Source of the DNA: an uncultured Aquimarina sp.
GTDB lineage: Bacteria; Bacteroidota; Bacteroidia; Flavobacteriales; Flavobacteriaceae
Direction: 5' to 3'
Assembly (NCBI GenBank): GCA_947496555.1
Contig: CANMDH010000024.1
Span: 1-64,000 of the forward strand
Length of the DNA stretch: 64,000 nt
Below the pieces are notes generated by a model that did no database searches, had not been told where the DNA came from, and was given only the letters and a program-made list of their open reading frames with translations. The number at the start of each line of letters is the position of its first letter. Within the stretch, counting starts at the first letter, position 1. Of the stretch, positions 63,420-64,000 are shown piece by piece. Both the position numbers and the translations under genes were made by a program.

Positions 63420-64000
63420 TAAAGTATATTGAAGAAACGACAGATTTCTTAAAAGAAAAAGGGTTTGAAGATCCTGAAATAGGAATCATATTAGGAACCG
63501 GATTAGGGCAACTTATTAATGAAATTGAAATTATTACTGAAATAAGTTATAACCATATTCCTAATTTCCCGACAGCTACGGTAGAATTTCACAAAGGAAA
63601 ATTGATTTATGGCATTATCGAAGGCAAAAAAGCAATGGTAATGCAAGGTCGTTTTCATTTGTACGAAGGATATTCGCTTCAGGATGTTACTTACCCGGTA
63701 AGGATTATGCATAATTTAGGAGTAAAAACGCTGTTAGTTTCTAACGCTTCGGGAGCTATTAATCTCAATTTTAAAAAAGGAGAACTAATGCTAATTGATG
63801 ATCATATCAATCTACAAGGCGGGTCTCCTTTGGCGTTCAAAGGAGTAGAAAAATTAGGAACTCGATTTACCGATATGAGTGCTCCCTATGACCAAAAAAT
63901 TAATGCAAAGCTGCGTGCTATTGCCAAAGAAAAGAATATTAACCTTCACGAAGGGGTTTATGTCTCGGTATTAGGGCCTCAACTAGAAACCAGAGCAGAG
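63416..64000 (+). CDS. Purine nucleoside phosphorylase (partial, runs off window end)
   Basis: ATG at 63416 overlaps the glycosyltransferase stop; 195 codons are visible and the frame is open at the window end. Signatures of the trimeric class I PNP family are present: GIILGTGLGQL, QGRFHLYEGY, LLVSNASGAIN, DDHINLQGGSPL and YVSVLGPQLETRAE. The enzyme splits purine nucleosides with phosphate. In the arsenosugar cluster it would release adenine from the arsenical adenosine made by ArsS, leaving the sugar phosphate for the next step. This job is inferred from context; ordinary purine salvage is the alternative. Confidence 0.93.
   Translation, partial: MIKYIEETTDFLKEKGFEDPEIGIILGTGLGQLINEIEIITEISYNHIPNFPTATVEFHKGKLIYGIIEGKKAMVMQGRFHLYEGYSLQDVTYPVRIMHNLGVKTLLVSNASGAINLNFKKGELMLIDDHINLQGGSPLAFKGVEKLGTRFTDMSAPYDQKINAKLRAIAKEKNINLHEGVYVSVLGPQLETRAE

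Overview
The window reads as chromosomal DNA of a marine member of the Flavobacteriia (Bacteroidota). The evidence is low G+C, promoters of the Bacteroidota type (TTG, about 20 bp, then TAnnTTTG) and almost no Shine-Dalgarno signals. It also has a SusC/SusD pair, FG-GAP lipoproteins, a LanC/GG-leader peptide locus and an arsenosugar cluster. The genus is not proven; Aquimarina-like is a guess. No transposase, integrase, phage gene or CRISPR array was seen.

Layout. 1-3.3 kb: a D-Ala-D-Ala dipeptidase-like lipoprotein, a DUF3347 lipoprotein, a GAF/fRMsr-like protein and galE, closed by a strong terminator. 3.3-11.7 kb (minus strand): a conserved housekeeping block of PpiD-like chaperone, YhhN, CorC/CNNM, a small membrane protein, LptC, a TPR protein, an outer-membrane barrel and CoaX. 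11.76 kb: tRNA-Phe with its promoter and terminator. 12.2-18.2 kb: a metal-uptake-like operon (TonB receptor, DUF4374, PepSY) with a divergent AraC regulator. A perfect palindrome replaces the -33 box of the receptor promoter. A decayed copy of a tRNA 3' end lies on the far side of this block.

18.7-25.5 kb: a peptide natural-product locus. It holds a LanC cyclase, a lanthipeptide-like precursor and a divergent LytTR regulator/histidine kinase pair. Two further short GG-leader precursor genes (59 and 57 aa) were found by reading the minus strand by eye, and a TPR-AraC membrane regulator follows. A 13-bp perfect direct repeat with a 21-bp period sits upstream of the precursor and has the geometry of a LytTR operator. 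No LanB or exporter is in the window.

25.8-30.7 kb: a DUF5648-like lipoprotein, a PAP2 phosphatase, and an in-frame fusion of glycerol kinase with glycerol-3-phosphate dehydrogenase. 30.9-48 kb (minus strand): one long apparent operon of SusC, SusD, three tandem ~1,100-aa FG-GAP/ASPIC lipoproteins, a vanadium-haloperoxidase-like PAP2 lipoprotein and a GyrI-like protein. 48.3-60.2 kb: sugar genes (GH13, GH65, GH3) with two LacI regulators and a propeller-LuxR regulator. Two shared cis-motifs tie loci together: a LacI-type operator present upstream of both the LacI gene and the glycerol fusion gene, and a 22-bp element upstream of both GH13 and GH3.

60.7-64 kb (plus strand): an arsenosugar cluster of peroxidase-like CMD protein, ArsS radical SAM, rhodanese, TIGR04282 glycosyltransferase and a purine nucleoside phosphorylase cut by the window end.
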